Below the pieces are notes generated by a model. That model was not told the DNA's origin. It saw only the letters and a program-made list of their open reading frames with translations, and did no database searches. A stretch of DNA of 40,683 bases. Origin: an uncultured Paracraurococcus sp. Lineage in GTDB: Bacteria > Pseudomonadota > Alphaproteobacteria > Acetobacterales > Acetobacteraceae. The stretch covers positions 1 through 40,683 of the forward strand of contig CAITYE010000146.1 of NCBI GenBank assembly GCA_903896535.1. The letters run 5' to 3'. A program made the translations under genes and the position numbers. Below are positions 24,383-33,326 of this stretch, piece after piece (position 1 is the stretch's first letter; each line of letters opens with the position of its first letter).

Positions 24383-26047
24383 ATGTCCGATACGCTCCGC
24401 ATCGCCCTCGCTCAGATCAACCCGCATGTCGGCGACGTCCGCGGCAATGCCGACAAAATCCGCAAAGCGCGGGTGGAGGCGGCGCGGCTGGGTGCCGATC
24501 TGCTCATCACGCCGGAATTCTCCATCGGCGGCTATCCGGTCGAGGATCTCGTCCTCAAGCCCGCCTTCAACGCCGATGCCCTGGCCGAGATCGAGAAGCT
24601 GGCCACCGAGACCGCCGATGGCGGCCCGGGCGTCGTGCTCGGCGGCCCCTGGCTGGAGGGGGAGAAGCGCTATAACGGCCTGTTCGTGCTGGATGGCGGC
24701 AAGGTGTTGGCCCGGCGCGCCAAGCATGAGCTGCCGAATTACGGCGTCTTCGACGAAAAGCGGGTCTTCGATGCCGGTCCGGCGCCCGGCCCCATCGCCT
24801 TTCGCGGCTTCCGCCTGGGGCTGATGATCTGCGAGGATTGGTGGTACCCGACGGTCTCCGAGACGCTCGCGGAATCCGGGGCGGAGGTGCTGATCAGCAT
24901 CAACGGCTCCCCCTTCGAGGTGGGCAAGCCGGAACGCCGGGTGGATCTGGCGGTGCCACGCGTGGTCGAGACCGGGCTCGGCTTTGTCTTCCTCGGCCAG
25001 ATCGGCGGCCAGGACGAGCTGGTTTTTGAGGGCGGGAGCTTCATCCTGAACCCCGATCGCCGCCTGGCCCTGCAGATGCCGCTATTCGTCGAAGCGGTGA
25101 CGCTGACCGAATGGCGGCGCGAGGGCGGCAAGCTGGTCTGCGCCCCGCAGCCGCTGCCCGCCCCGATGCCGCAGCTGGAGCAGATCTACCGCGCCATGGT
25201 GCTGGGGCTGGCCGATTACGTGAACAAGAACCGCTTCCCCGGTGTGGTGCTGGGCCTTTCGGGCGGGATCGATTCCGCGATCTCGGCGGCCGTGGCCGCC
25301 GATGCGCTGGGGCCGGACCGGGTGCGCTGCGTGATGATGCCCTCGCCCTATACGTCGCAGGAGAGCCTGGAGGATGCGGCCGGCTGCGCCGAGTTGCTGG
25401 GCATCCGCTACGAGACGATCAATATCGGCCCGGCGATGCAGGCCTTCGGCGCCATGCTGGCGCCCGCCTTCGCCAATCGCCAGGCCGATATCACCGAGGA
25501 GAACATCCAGTCCCGCGCCCGCGGGCTGACGCTGATGGCGCTCTCCAACAAGTTCGGTGACATGGTGCTGACCACCGGCAACAAGTCGGAGATGTCGGTC
25601 GGCTACGCCACGCTTTATGGCGATATGTGCGGCGGCTATTCCGTGCTGAAGGACCTGTACAAGACCACGGTGTTCGAGCTGTGCCGCTGGCGCAACGCGC
25701 ATGTCCCAGCGGGGCTGCTGGGTCCGCAGGGTGGGGTGATGCCGGAGCGGGTCATCACCAAGCCGCCCTCGGCCGAACTGAAGCCCGACCAGAAGGACCA
25801 GGACACGCTGCCGCCCTATGACGTGCTGGACGCGATCCTGGAAGGGCTGGTGGAGGGCGAGCGCTCGGTCGATGCGCGGGTCGCGGAGGGGCAGGACCGC
25901 GCCACCGTGGTGCGGGTGTGGAAGATGCTGGACCGCGCCGAATACAAGCGCCGGCAGGCGCCGCCGGGGGTGAAGATCGGGTCGCGCGCCTTCGGCCGCG
26001 ACCGGCGGTATCCCATCACCAATGGCTATACCGGGTTGGTGCGGTAG
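24383..26047 (+). CDS. nadE: Glutamine-dependent NAD+ synthetase
   Basis: The 554-residue enzyme completes NAD synthesis by amidating deamido-NAD. The N-terminal nitrilase-fold glutaminase domain has the full triad Glu45 (TPEFSIGGYP), Lys114 (RAKHELPNYGVFDE) and Cys150 (MICEDWWYP). The C-terminal synthetase domain has the pyrophosphate-binding SGGIDS at 293–298, TTGNKSEMSVGYATLYGDM and the KPPSAELKPDQKDQD tail region. The length fits glutamine-dependent enzymes, so ammonia-only activity is unlikely. It is the last gene of the aroG–pncB–DMT–nadE group and converges with prpE. Confidence 0.95.
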   Translation: MSDTLRIALAQINPHVGDVRGNADKIRKARVEAARLGADLLITPEFSIGGYPVEDLVLKPAFNADALAEIEKLATETADGGPGVVLGGPWLEGEKRYNGLFVLDGGKVLARRAKHELPNYGVFDEKRVFDAGPAPGPIAFRGFRLGLMICEDWWYPTVSETLAESGAEVLISINGSPFEVGKPERRVDLAVPRVVETGLGFVFLGQIGGQDELVFEGGSFILNPDRRLALQMPLFVEAVTLTEWRREGGKLVCAPQPLPAPMPQLEQIYRAMVLGLADYVNKNRFPGVVLGLSGGIDSAISAAVAADALGPDRVRCVMMPSPYTSQESLEDAAGCAELLGIRYETINIGPAMQAFGAMLAPAFANRQADITEENIQSRARGLTLMALSNKFGDMVLTTGNKSEMSVGYATLYGDMCGGYSVLKDLYKTTVFELCRWRNAHVPAGLLGPQGGVMPERVITKPPSAELKPDQKDQDTLPPYDVLDAILEGLVEGERSVDARVAEGQDRATVVRVWKMLDRAEYKRRQAPPGVKIGSRAFGRDRRYPITNGYTGLVR

Positions 26048-26048
26048 G

Positions 26049-26091
26049 GCGGGATGCGTTGAGGCAGAAGCGCCGAAACGCTGCATCCCGC
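26049..26091 (+). repeat. Inverted repeat between convergent nadE and prpE
   Basis: GCGGGATGC (26049–26057) and GCATCCCGC (26083–26091) form a perfect nine-base inverted repeat with a 25-base loop. The first 17 bases match the element at 13401–13417 on the other strand. No T-run follows on either side, so it is not a standard terminator, although a hairpin here could still help to end convergent transcripts. The rest of the 104-base gap holds no gene that I can see. Confidence 0.45.
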
Positions 26092-26151
26092 GACCAACCA
26101 AACGTCAGAGCAGGGTGCGGGAGCGAATGCGAAGCAGCATGCTCCAACGTC

Positions 26152-28032
26152 TCACCGTGCCCGTAGCGCCGCCTCCACCTCGCCCAGAATGCTGGCATCG
26201 TCGATGGTTGGCGGCACGGTGTAGCTTTCGCCATCGGCGATCTTGCGCAGCGTCGCCCGCAGGATCTTGCCGCTGCGCGTCTTCGGCAGCCGCGCCACCA
26301 CCATCGCATCCTTGAAGGCAGCGACCGGGCCGATCCTCTCTCGCACCAGGCTGACCAGCTCCTGGCAAATTGTCGCATCCGGCTTCGTTACGCCGGATTT
26401 CAGGACGACGAGGCCGAGTGGCACTTGCCCCTTCACCGTATCGGCGATGCCGATCACCGCGCATTCCGCGACATCGGGGTGGCCGGCCAGCACCTCCTCC
26501 ATCGCCCCGGTGCTCAGGCGATGGCCGGCGACATTGATGATGTCGTCGGTGCGGGACATGACGGAGACATAGCCCTCCGTATCCACCACCCCGGCATCGG
26601 AGGTGTTGTACCAACCGGGGAAGGTGGTGGTGTAGCTCTCCCGGAAGCGGTCATCGGCCTGCCACAGTGTCGGCAGGCAGCCGGGCGGCAGCGGCAGCTT
26701 TACGGCCAGCGTGCCGGATTGCCCGCGCGGCAGCGGCTTTCCCGCCTCATCCAGCGCGTGCACCTGATAGCCGGGGGACGGCTTGCCGCCGGAGCCGAAG
26801 CGGGGTTCGAACAGGCCATAGCCGCGGAAATTGCCGGTGATGGGCCAGCCCGTCTCGGTCTGCCACCAATGGTCGATCACCGGCTTGCCGAGCAGCCCGG
26901 CCGACCATTCCGCCGTCGGCGGATCGCAGCGTTCGCCCGCCAGGAACAGCGCCTCCAGCCGAGAGAGGTCGTGCGTCTTGAGCAGCTTGCCCTCGGGGTC
27001 GTCGCGCTTGATGGCGCGGATCGCCGTCGGCGCGGTGAACATCACCTTCACCTGGTGCTGCTGGCAGACACGCCAGAAGGTGCCGGCATCGGGCGTGCCC
27101 ACGGGCTTGCCTTCGAACAGGATGCTGGTGGCGCCCGCTAGCAGCGGCGCGTAGACGATGTAGCTGTGCCCCACCACCCAGCCGACATCGGAAGCGGTGA
27201 ACATCACATCCCCCGGCCCGACGCCATAGAGAGTGTCCATGGATTGCCGCAGCGCGACAGCGTGCCCGCCATTGTCGCGCACCACGCCTTTGGGTTTGCC
27301 GGTGGTGCCGGAGGTATACAGGACATAAAGCGGATCGGTTGCTGCCACTGGCACGCAGGGATGCGGCGTGCCGGCCGCTTCCACCGCGGCCCAATCCTCG
27401 TCCTGGCCGGGGATCAGCGTCGCCGGCGCCTGTTCGCGCTGCGCCACGATGACACCGGCCGGCTTGTGCGGAGAGAGCGTGATCGCCGCATCGAGCAGCG
27501 GCTTGTAGGCAACGACCCGCCCTGGCTCCAGCCCGCAACTGGCTGAGAGGATCAGCTTGGGTTCCGCATCGGCGATACGGGCGGCGAGTTCCGCCGCGGC
27601 GAAGCCGCCGAAGACGACGGAATGGACGGCGCCGAGCCGGGCGCAGGCCAGCATGCCGACCACGGCTTCGGGGATCATCGGCATATAGAGCACGACGCGA
27701 TCGCCGGCAGTGACACCGCGTGCCGCCAGCGCGCCAGCCAGCTTGGCCACCCGCTGCAACAGCGCCGCATAGGTAAAGGTCTCGCACCGTCCGGTCATCG
27801 GGCTATCCCAGATGAGGGCCGGCTGCGCCCCGCGCCCGGCCGCGACATGGCGGTCCAGCGCATTGGCGCAGGTGTTCAGCCGGGCATCGGGGAACCAACG
27901 ACCATAGGGGCCGGCGGCGGCATCGAAGATACGGGTGGGCGGCACGTCCCAGTCGATCAACCGGGCGGCTGCACGCCAATAGGCTTCGGGGTTTGCCGCC
28001 CAGGCAGCATAGGCTTCGTCGTATCCGGGCAT
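26152..28032 (-). CDS. prpE: Propionyl-CoA synthetase (acetyl-CoA synthetase family)
   Basis: The 626-residue protein is an AMP-forming acyl-CoA synthetase. It has the P-loop YTSGTTGKPKGVVRDNGGH, the adenylate motif DHWWQTETGWPI, the hinge MSRTDDIINVAGHRLSTGAMEE and the C-terminal LPKTRSGKILR whose lysine is catalytic and commonly regulated by acetylation. The N-terminus (YDEAYAAWAANPEAYW) and the RDNGGH segment are typical of PrpE rather than Acs. It activates propionate to propionyl-CoA. GGGGGAGG precedes the ATG by five bases. No 2-methylcitrate or methylmalonyl genes are adjacent. Acetate or another short acid could also be a substrate. Confidence 0.9.
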   Translation of the reverse strand: MPGYDEAYAAWAANPEAYWRAAARLIDWDVPPTRIFDAAAGPYGRWFPDARLNTCANALDRHVAAGRGAQPALIWDSPMTGRCETFTYAALLQRVAKLAGALAARGVTAGDRVVLYMPMIPEAVVGMLACARLGAVHSVVFGGFAAAELAARIADAEPKLILSASCGLEPGRVVAYKPLLDAAITLSPHKPAGVIVAQREQAPATLIPGQDEDWAAVEAAGTPHPCVPVAATDPLYVLYTSGTTGKPKGVVRDNGGHAVALRQSMDTLYGVGPGDVMFTASDVGWVVGHSYIVYAPLLAGATSILFEGKPVGTPDAGTFWRVCQQHQVKVMFTAPTAIRAIKRDDPEGKLLKTHDLSRLEALFLAGERCDPPTAEWSAGLLGKPVIDHWWQTETGWPITGNFRGYGLFEPRFGSGGKPSPGYQVHALDEAGKPLPRGQSGTLAVKLPLPPGCLPTLWQADDRFRESYTTTFPGWYNTSDAGVVDTEGYVSVMSRTDDIINVAGHRLSTGAMEEVLAGHPDVAECAVIGIADTVKGQVPLGLVVLKSGVTKPDATICQELVSLVRERIGPVAAFKDAMVVARLPKTRSGKILRATLRKIADGESYTVPPTIDDASILGEVEAALRAR

Positions 28033-28148
28033 GCGGGCCTCCCCCAGGCGTTACCGGGAAGCTTGCAGGCCGGCCCGGCCAGGGCAAGCCGCACCAGCTG
28101 GGGCGGCGGTGCTTGCGCTGGATGAAGCCCGCGGAGAGGGGGCTGGCC

Positions 28149-29228
28149 TCAGGCGGCCAGCTTCACATGGCTCCGGCAGCGCATCAGCGGCTGGATGCGG
28201 GTGCCGAAATTATGCATGCCGAGGAGGAAATCGTCGAAGGTGAGCATGATGCCCTTCACCCCCGGCATGGTCGCGACGTCGTCCAGCAGCTTCGCGCAGG
28301 TGGCGTAGCTGCCAACAATGGTGCCCATGTTGAAATTGATGGGGGAGGCAGAGCGCTGGATGCTAGCGGCCATGGAGGTCGCCTGGGTATTCACGTCATC
28401 GGCGGCATGGCCCAGCAGGTGCGCCAGCGCTGCCTTGTCCGCCCCCTGGTTGTAGAGGTCCCATTTCGCCAGGGCCGCCGCATCGGTTTCATCGGCGATG
28501 ATCATGTAGAGCATATAGCTGCCGACATCACGGCCGGCCTTGGCCGCGTGTTCCAGCATGCGCCGCGGCACATCGGCCGCCTTCTTCGGCTCGTTCACCC
28601 CCTCGCCGAGGGCGAAGTTGAAATCGCAATACTCCGCGGCGAACTCCATGCCGCGGTCGCTCTGCCCGGCGGAGACGAGCTTGACTGGCACCTGCGGGCG
28701 GGGGGAGAGCTGGCACTGGTCCATCTGGAAGTACTCGCCCTTGAAGTCAGAGGTCCCGGTCTCCCACAACTGCTTCATGATGGTGACGTATTCGGTGCTG
28801 TAGTCGTAGCGCTTGCCGAAATGCGCATCGCCGGGCCAGAGGCCCATCTGGGTGTATTCCACCTTGTGCCAGCCGGAGACGATGTTGACCCCGAAGCGCC
28901 CGCCCGAGATGTTGTCGATGGTGCTGGCCATGCGCGCCACCATGGCCGGCGGCAGGGTGAGAACAGCGGTCGAGGCATAGAGCCGGATGCGCTTGGTGAC
29001 GGAGGCGAGGCCGGCCATCAGGGTGAAGCTTTCCAGCCCGTGATCCCAGAATTCGGTCTTCCCGCCGAAGCCGTGCAGCTTGATCATGGAGAGGGCGAAT
29101 TCTAAACCGAAGGCTTCGGCCTTTTCCACCACCTGGCGGTTCAGCTCGAAGCTCGGCATGTATTGCGGCGAGGTGGCGGAGATGATCCAACCATTATTGT
29201 TGATCGGGATAAAGACGCCGATATCCAT
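28149..29228 (-). CDS. RutA-like FMNH2-dependent pyrimidine monooxygenase (LLM class)
   Basis: The 359-residue protein follows E. coli RutA along its whole length: [79 protein letters not shown] and the tail [22 protein letters not shown]. RutA opens the uracil ring at N3–C4 with a flavin peroxide intermediate and needs reduced FMN from the reductase RutF. No rutB, C, D, E, F, G or R is present in the window, so the partner reductase and the downstream steps differ or are elsewhere. AAGGAG lies 7 bases before ATG 29228. It is divergent from the deacetylase gene by 65 bases. Substrate may be uracil, thymine or a related ring. Confidence 0.85.
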   Translation of the reverse strand: MDIGVFIPINNNGWIISATSPQYMPSFELNRQVVEKAEAFGLEFALSMIKLHGFGGKTEFWDHGLESFTLMAGLASVTKRIRLYASTAVLTLPPAMVARMASTIDNISGGRFGVNIVSGWHKVEYTQMGLWPGDAHFGKRYDYSTEYVTIMKQLWETGTSDFKGEYFQMDQCQLSPRPQVPVKLVSAGQSDRGMEFAAEYCDFNFALGEGVNEPKKAADVPRRMLEHAAKAGRDVGSYMLYMIIADETDAAALAKWDLYNQGADKAALAHLLGHAADDVNTQATSMAASIQRSASPINFNMGTIVGSYATCAKLLDDVATMPGVKGIMLTFDDFLLGMHNFGTRIQPLMRCRSHVKLAA

Positions 29229-29293
29229 CCTGCCGCTCCTTGCCGTTGGGGTGATGGATGCTGAGCAACCCGCGTGCCAGAGGAGATGACGCC

Positions 29294-30190
29294 GTGACCG
29301 AGAAGAAGCAGCCCTGGGAATTGGCCGAAGGGGAATGGCGGAAGATCATCGGCAATGCCCGCGCCGGACGCAGCCTACGCCCGAATTCCTGGCCGGGCGG
29401 GGCGCGCTGCTGCGTCACCCTTTCCTTCGACGCGGATCACGAGACCATCCCGCTGCGCGATGCTGATGACAGTCCGATGCGGATCAGCCAGGGGCAATAT
29501 GGCCATCGCCAGGGCATCCCCCGCATCCGCAAGCTGCTAGCCCGCCACGACATCCGCGCGAGCTTCTACTACCCGGCGGTCTCGGCGCTGATCTATCCCG
29601 AGGAAGTGCGCTCGGTCGCCGATGAGGGCCACGAGATCGGCATCCATTCCTGGATCCATGAGGCGAACACCACCCTGCCGCCGGGGGTGGAGCGGGAGCT
29701 GACGTTGCGCGCCGCTGACGTGCTGGAGAAGACCTCGGGCCGCCGGCCTGTGGGCATGCGGACGGCGAGCTGGGATTTCTCGACCGAGACCATGGCGATC
29801 ATCCGCGAGCTGGGCCTGCTCTATGACAGTTCGCTGATGGCCGATGACGACCCCTATGAGCTGCTGGACCAGGGCGAGCCGACCGGGATCATCGAGCTGC
29901 CGCCGGAGTGGATCCGCGACGACATGGCCTATTTCAACTTCCTGCGCTTCTCCGCGCTGCGCCCCTACACCCCGCCGTCCGCGGTGGAGGAGATCTTCCG
30001 CGAGGAGTTCGACGGCGCTTGGGAGGAGGGCGGGCTCTATCTGCTGACCATGCACCCGCATTGCATCGGCCATCGCAGCCGGATCAGCCTGCTGGCGCGG
30101 CTGATCGAGCATATGAAGGCCAAGGGCAGCGTCTGGTTCGCGACCCATGAGGAAGTCGCGCGGCATGTGAAGGCCCAGGCGGGGCTGTAG
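29294..30190 (+). CDS. Polysaccharide-deacetylase (NodB) fold hydrolase, allantoinase/imidase type
   Basis: The 298-residue protein has the metal site of the family: LSFDADHET (first aspartates, about residue 44), the two-histidine motif GIHSWIHE, and the later MRTASWDFS and MHPHCIGH. There is no signal peptide, so it acts inside the cell, unlike true polysaccharide deacetylases. Intracellular members of this subfamily include PuuE allantoinase and cyclic imide hydrolases, which open cyclic amides; the neighbouring hydantoinase and carbamoylase genes favour such a role. I chose GTG 29294 because GAGGAG lies eight bases upstream and the protein then starts [10 protein letters not shown]; an ATG at 29258 would add 12 residues. 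It converges with the next gene, with 5 bases between the stops. Confidence 0.82.
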   Translation: MTEKKQPWELAEGEWRKIIGNARAGRSLRPNSWPGGARCCVTLSFDADHETIPLRDADDSPMRISQGQYGHRQGIPRIRKLLARHDIRASFYYPAVSALIYPEEVRSVADEGHEIGIHSWIHEANTTLPPGVERELTLRAADVLEKTSGRRPVGMRTASWDFSTETMAIIRELGLLYDSSLMADDDPYELLDQGEPTGIIELPPEWIRDDMAYFNFLRFSALRPYTPPSAVEEIFREEFDGAWEEGGLYLLTMHPHCIGHRSRISLLARLIEHMKAKGSVWFATHEEVARHVKAQAGL

Positions 30191-30195
30191 CCCCG

Positions 30196-31650
30196 CTAAA
30201 CCCGATTGCGCCGGATCAGGCGGCCGGGGGTCTCCCCGGTCATGCCCGCGCCGGCGCGGAAGACCGGGCGGCCATTGGTCCAGACTTCGTCGATGCCGAG
30301 GGATTCCTGCTTCGGCACCTCGAAGGTGGCCGCGTCCATGACCCGCGCCGGGTCGAACAGCACCAGGTCGGCATAGGCGCCCTCTCGCAGCACACCGCGG
30401 TCGATCATGCCGAACAGCGAGGCAGTCCGCCCGGTCATTTTATGGATCGCCTCCTCCATGCTCAGCAGGCCGAGCTGGCGGGAATAGAGCCCCAGCACGC
30501 GGGGGAAGGTGCCCCAGAGGCGCGGATGCGGGTGCGCGTCGTGCGGAATGCCGTCCGAGCCTATGACCGACATCGGATGCGCCATGATCCGCCGCACATC
30601 CTCCTCATCCATCTGGAAGGTGATGGCGCCGGCCGGCAGCAGTTTTTCCGCCGCCGTGCGGATATCGGTATTCCAGCCGCGCGCCACCTCCTTCAGGTCC
30701 TTGCCCGCGAATTCCGGATGTGGGATCGACCAGGTGATGATCACCCGCACATCGTCGCGCAGCCGATCCGGCATCAGCACGGTGGAGCCGGCGGGGTAGG
30801 GGTACATGTCGAAGGCCACTTCCTGCAGCGAGGCCGAGGCTTCGAGCAGCGCCAGGGTCTGCACGCTGCGGCCGTAATTCTCCGGCATCGAGCATTTATG
30901 GTGGCTGATCCAGGCCGGCACGCCGATCCGCTTGCCGATCTTCAGTGTCTCCTCGATCGAGGCGCAGACGCGGTCGGCCTCATCGCGCATATGGGTGAAG
31001 TACATCCCCCCCGCGGCCTTCAGCGGCTCGCCCACCGCGATCACCTCCTCGGTCGTCGCGTGCATGTTGGGCGGGTACCAAAGGCCGGTGGAGAAGCCGG
31101 AGGCGCCTTCGGCCAGGCTTTCGGCAACCAGGCGGCGCATCTCCGCAATCTCGCGGTCGTTCGCCGGGCGGGCGAGGTCGCCGCCCATGCAGCGCACGCG
31201 CAAGGTCTGGTGGCCGACAATGGCATAGGTGTTCACCGCCGCCGGCGTCTTGCGGATGGCGTCGGCATATTCGGCGAAACTGTCGAAGCGCCACCAGCCA
31301 TCCTCGCCGATCAGGTCGAGCGGGGCGGGCGGGCGGGCCGTGGTGGTCAGCGGTGCGAGGCTGACGCCGCAATTGCCGACGACGACGGTGGTGACGCCCT
31401 GGCTGGATTTGCAGCGGAGGCAGTCGCACCCCATCAGCACGGCGCGGTCGTCATGCGTATGGGCATCGATGAAGCCGGGCGCGAGCGCCCGGCCGGTGGC
31501 CATCACCTCCCGGTCCGCAGTGGCGCCGCCGAGGTCGCCGACGCCAGTAATGCGGTCGCCGGTGACGCCGACATCGCCGACGCGGCGCGGCGCGCCGGTG
31601 CCGTCGAAGAGCGTGGCATCACGGATGATGAGGTCGCAGCGCAGGGCCAT
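30196..31650 (-). CDS. N-acyl-D-amino-acid deacylase family amidohydrolase
   Basis: The 484-residue protein is an amidohydrolase-superfamily enzyme of the D-aminoacylase type. It shows LIIRDATLFDGTG at the start, the metal-binding GFIDAHTHDD, VVVGNCGVSLAPL with the zinc-ligand cysteine, ISHHK with a zinc histidine, and the catalytic aspartate in VIGSDGIPHDAHPHPRLWGTFPRVLG. It hydrolyses N-acyl-D-amino acids or related amides. I chose ATG 31650 because GGAGG lies seven bases upstream and it starts two bases after the hyuB stop; a longer frame upstream is only the hyuB antisense-frame extension. It is the last gene of the leftward five-gene operon. A carbamoyl- or formyl-amino acid substrate is possible here. 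Confidence 0.88.
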   Translation of the reverse strand: MALRCDLIIRDATLFDGTGAPRRVGDVGVTGDRITGVGDLGGATADREVMATGRALAPGFIDAHTHDDRAVLMGCDCLRCKSSQGVTTVVVGNCGVSLAPLTTTARPPAPLDLIGEDGWWRFDSFAEYADAIRKTPAAVNTYAIVGHQTLRVRCMGGDLARPANDREIAEMRRLVAESLAEGASGFSTGLWYPPNMHATTEEVIAVGEPLKAAGGMYFTHMRDEADRVCASIEETLKIGKRIGVPAWISHHKCSMPENYGRSVQTLALLEASASLQEVAFDMYPYPAGSTVLMPDRLRDDVRVIITWSIPHPEFAGKDLKEVARGWNTDIRTAAEKLLPAGAITFQMDEEDVRRIMAHPMSVIGSDGIPHDAHPHPRLWGTFPRVLGLYSRQLGLLSMEEAIHKMTGRTASLFGMIDRGVLREGAYADLVLFDPARVMDAATFEVPKQESLGIDEVWTNGRPVFRAGAGMTGETPGRLIRRNRV

Positions 31651-31652
31651 GA

Positions 31653-33326
31653 CTAAACCTCCACCCCATACAAATCCCGCGCCGCCTGCTTGCTGATCAG
31701 CCCATCGGCCACGTCGCGCTTCACCAGGTCCGGATCGCGCGCCTTGGGGTCGCCCATGCCGCCGCCGCCCGGCAGTTTCAGCAGCAGCCGCCTTCCCTTG
31801 GGGATGATCTGGAAGCCCTTGGTGCGCAGCGGCGTGCCATTGGCATCGTTCAGCCCGACCCAGCCGGCCGCGCCCTCGCCGCCGCCCTCGCGCCCCTTGG
31901 GCGGGTTGGCGACGCGGTCGAAGATGGCATTCACGGCGTATTCGGCATCGCCCTTGGCGCCGATTTCCATGATCTGCCCGAAGCCGCCGCGGGTGCGCCC
32001 GGCGCCGGCGGAATCCGGCCGCAGTTCCTTCTTCCAGAAGATCACCGGGGCGACGTTCTCCGTCGCCTCCACCGGCATGGTGCGGACGCCGGACGGGAAG
32101 GCGATGCCGTCCAGCCCGTCCTTGCCCGGCCGCGCGCCGGTGCCGCCGGAGTTGAAGGTGATGATCTCGAAATCCTCGACCTCCGCCGCCGGGCCGGAGA
32201 CCTGGGAGCCGCCGCGCAGCGGTGGGTTCCACAGCGCGGAGGAGCCTTCCGCATTCACCCGCCCCGGCACCGCCTGGTGCAGGCAGCCCATCATCAGGTC
32301 GGGGATCAACTGCCCGACCACGTGCCGGACAGATACCGGATACGGCCGCGGGGCGTTCAGGATGCAGCCTGTCGGAATCTCCATCCGGAAGGGGGCGAGG
32401 GAGGCCCAGTTATTCGGCACCTCCGGCGCCACCACGCATTTGATCCCGAAGCAGGAATAGGCCCGGCAATAGGCCGGCGGCACGTTGATGCCGCGCGTCG
32501 AAAGACCTGATGTGCCGGCGTAATCGACGACGATCTCATCCTCATGCACCGTCATCGCCGCGTGCAGCGTGACCGGCGCCTCATACCCGTCGGAGCGGAT
32601 TTCGGACCGGTAGGTGCCCTTCGGCAGCTTGCGGATTTCATCGAGCGTCGCCTGCCGGCTGCTTTCGAAGATGAAGGCGCCCAGCGGGTCGATGCTGTCC
32701 ATGTCGAACTCGTCCAGCATCTCCACCAGCCGCTTGGCGCCGGCGTCGTTGCAGGCACAGAGGGAGTAGATATCCCCCTCCAGCTCGATCGGGGTGCGAG
32801 AGCCCGCGCGGATGAAGTCGAAGAAGGTCTCGTTCGCCACGCCGCCCGCCTCAAAGCAGCGGACGATGGGGATGAAGAGCCCTTCCTCGAACACCGAACG
32901 CCCTTCCGGCCCCATGCCGAGCCCGCCGATATCGATGATATGCGCGGTATTGGCAAACAGCCCGACGATCTTGCCCTTGCGGAAGGCGGGGGAGACGACG
33001 GTGAGGTCGTGCAGATGCCCGGTCGCCAGCCAGGGATCATTGGTGATGTAGTGCTCCCCGGGCTTCATGGTGTGCGCCGGGAATTTCTTCAGGAAATGCC
33101 CGACGCTTTCGGCCATGGAGTTCACATGGCCGGGCGTGCCGGTCACGGCCTGGGCCAGCATCCGCCCTTGCAGGTCGAAGATGCCGGCGGAGAGATCGCC
33201 GGCTTCGCGCACCGTGGTGCTGAAGGCCGTGCGGATCATGGTCTGCGCCTGTTCCTCGACCACCGCGATCAGGCGGTTCCACTGGATCTGGCGCTGGATT
33301 TTGGTGAGGGCACCGGTCTGTTGCAT
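31653..33326 (-). CDS. hyuB: Hydantoinase B / oxoprolinase family subunit
   Basis: The 557-residue protein is a HyuB-type subunit (N-methylhydantoinase / acetone carboxylase / 5-oxoprolinase superfamily). It shows RTAFSTTVREAGDLSAGIFD, GTPGHVNSMAESV, YITNDPWLATGHLHDLTVVSP and a C-terminal GGGGMGDPKARDP. With HyuA it opens a cyclic amide with ATP. The start overlaps the hyuA stop by one base (TGATG), as expected for a stoichiometric complex. The substrate among hydantoins, N-methylhydantoin or oxoproline is not given by the sequence. Confidence 0.92.
   Translation of the reverse strand: MQQTGALTKIQRQIQWNRLIAVVEEQAQTMIRTAFSTTVREAGDLSAGIFDLQGRMLAQAVTGTPGHVNSMAESVGHFLKKFPAHTMKPGEHYITNDPWLATGHLHDLTVVSPAFRKGKIVGLFANTAHIIDIGGLGMGPEGRSVFEEGLFIPIVRCFEAGGVANETFFDFIRAGSRTPIELEGDIYSLCACNDAGAKRLVEMLDEFDMDSIDPLGAFIFESSRQATLDEIRKLPKGTYRSEIRSDGYEAPVTLHAAMTVHEDEIVVDYAGTSGLSTRGINVPPAYCRAYSCFGIKCVVAPEVPNNWASLAPFRMEIPTGCILNAPRPYPVSVRHVVGQLIPDLMMGCLHQAVPGRVNAEGSSALWNPPLRGGSQVSGPAAEVEDFEIITFNSGGTGARPGKDGLDGIAFPSGVRTMPVEATENVAPVIFWKKELRPDSAGAGRTRGGFGQIMEIGAKGDAEYAVNAIFDRVANPPKGREGGGEGAAGWVGLNDANGTPLRTKGFQIIPKGRRLLLKLPGGGGMGDPKARDPDLVKRDVADGLISKQAARDLYGVEV

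Noticed and set aside
28142-28161. Seven-base GC hairpin (GCTGGCC/GGCCAGC) over the rutA-like stop codon
   Set aside because: No T-run follows on the minus strand, and part of the stem is coding, so I do not call it a terminator.
30196-32232. A longer 678-codon version of the D-aminoacylase gene
   Set aside because: The extra N-terminal part is an out-of-frame reading of hyuB; the ATG at 31650 has a ribosome-binding site and gives the family's normal N-terminus.
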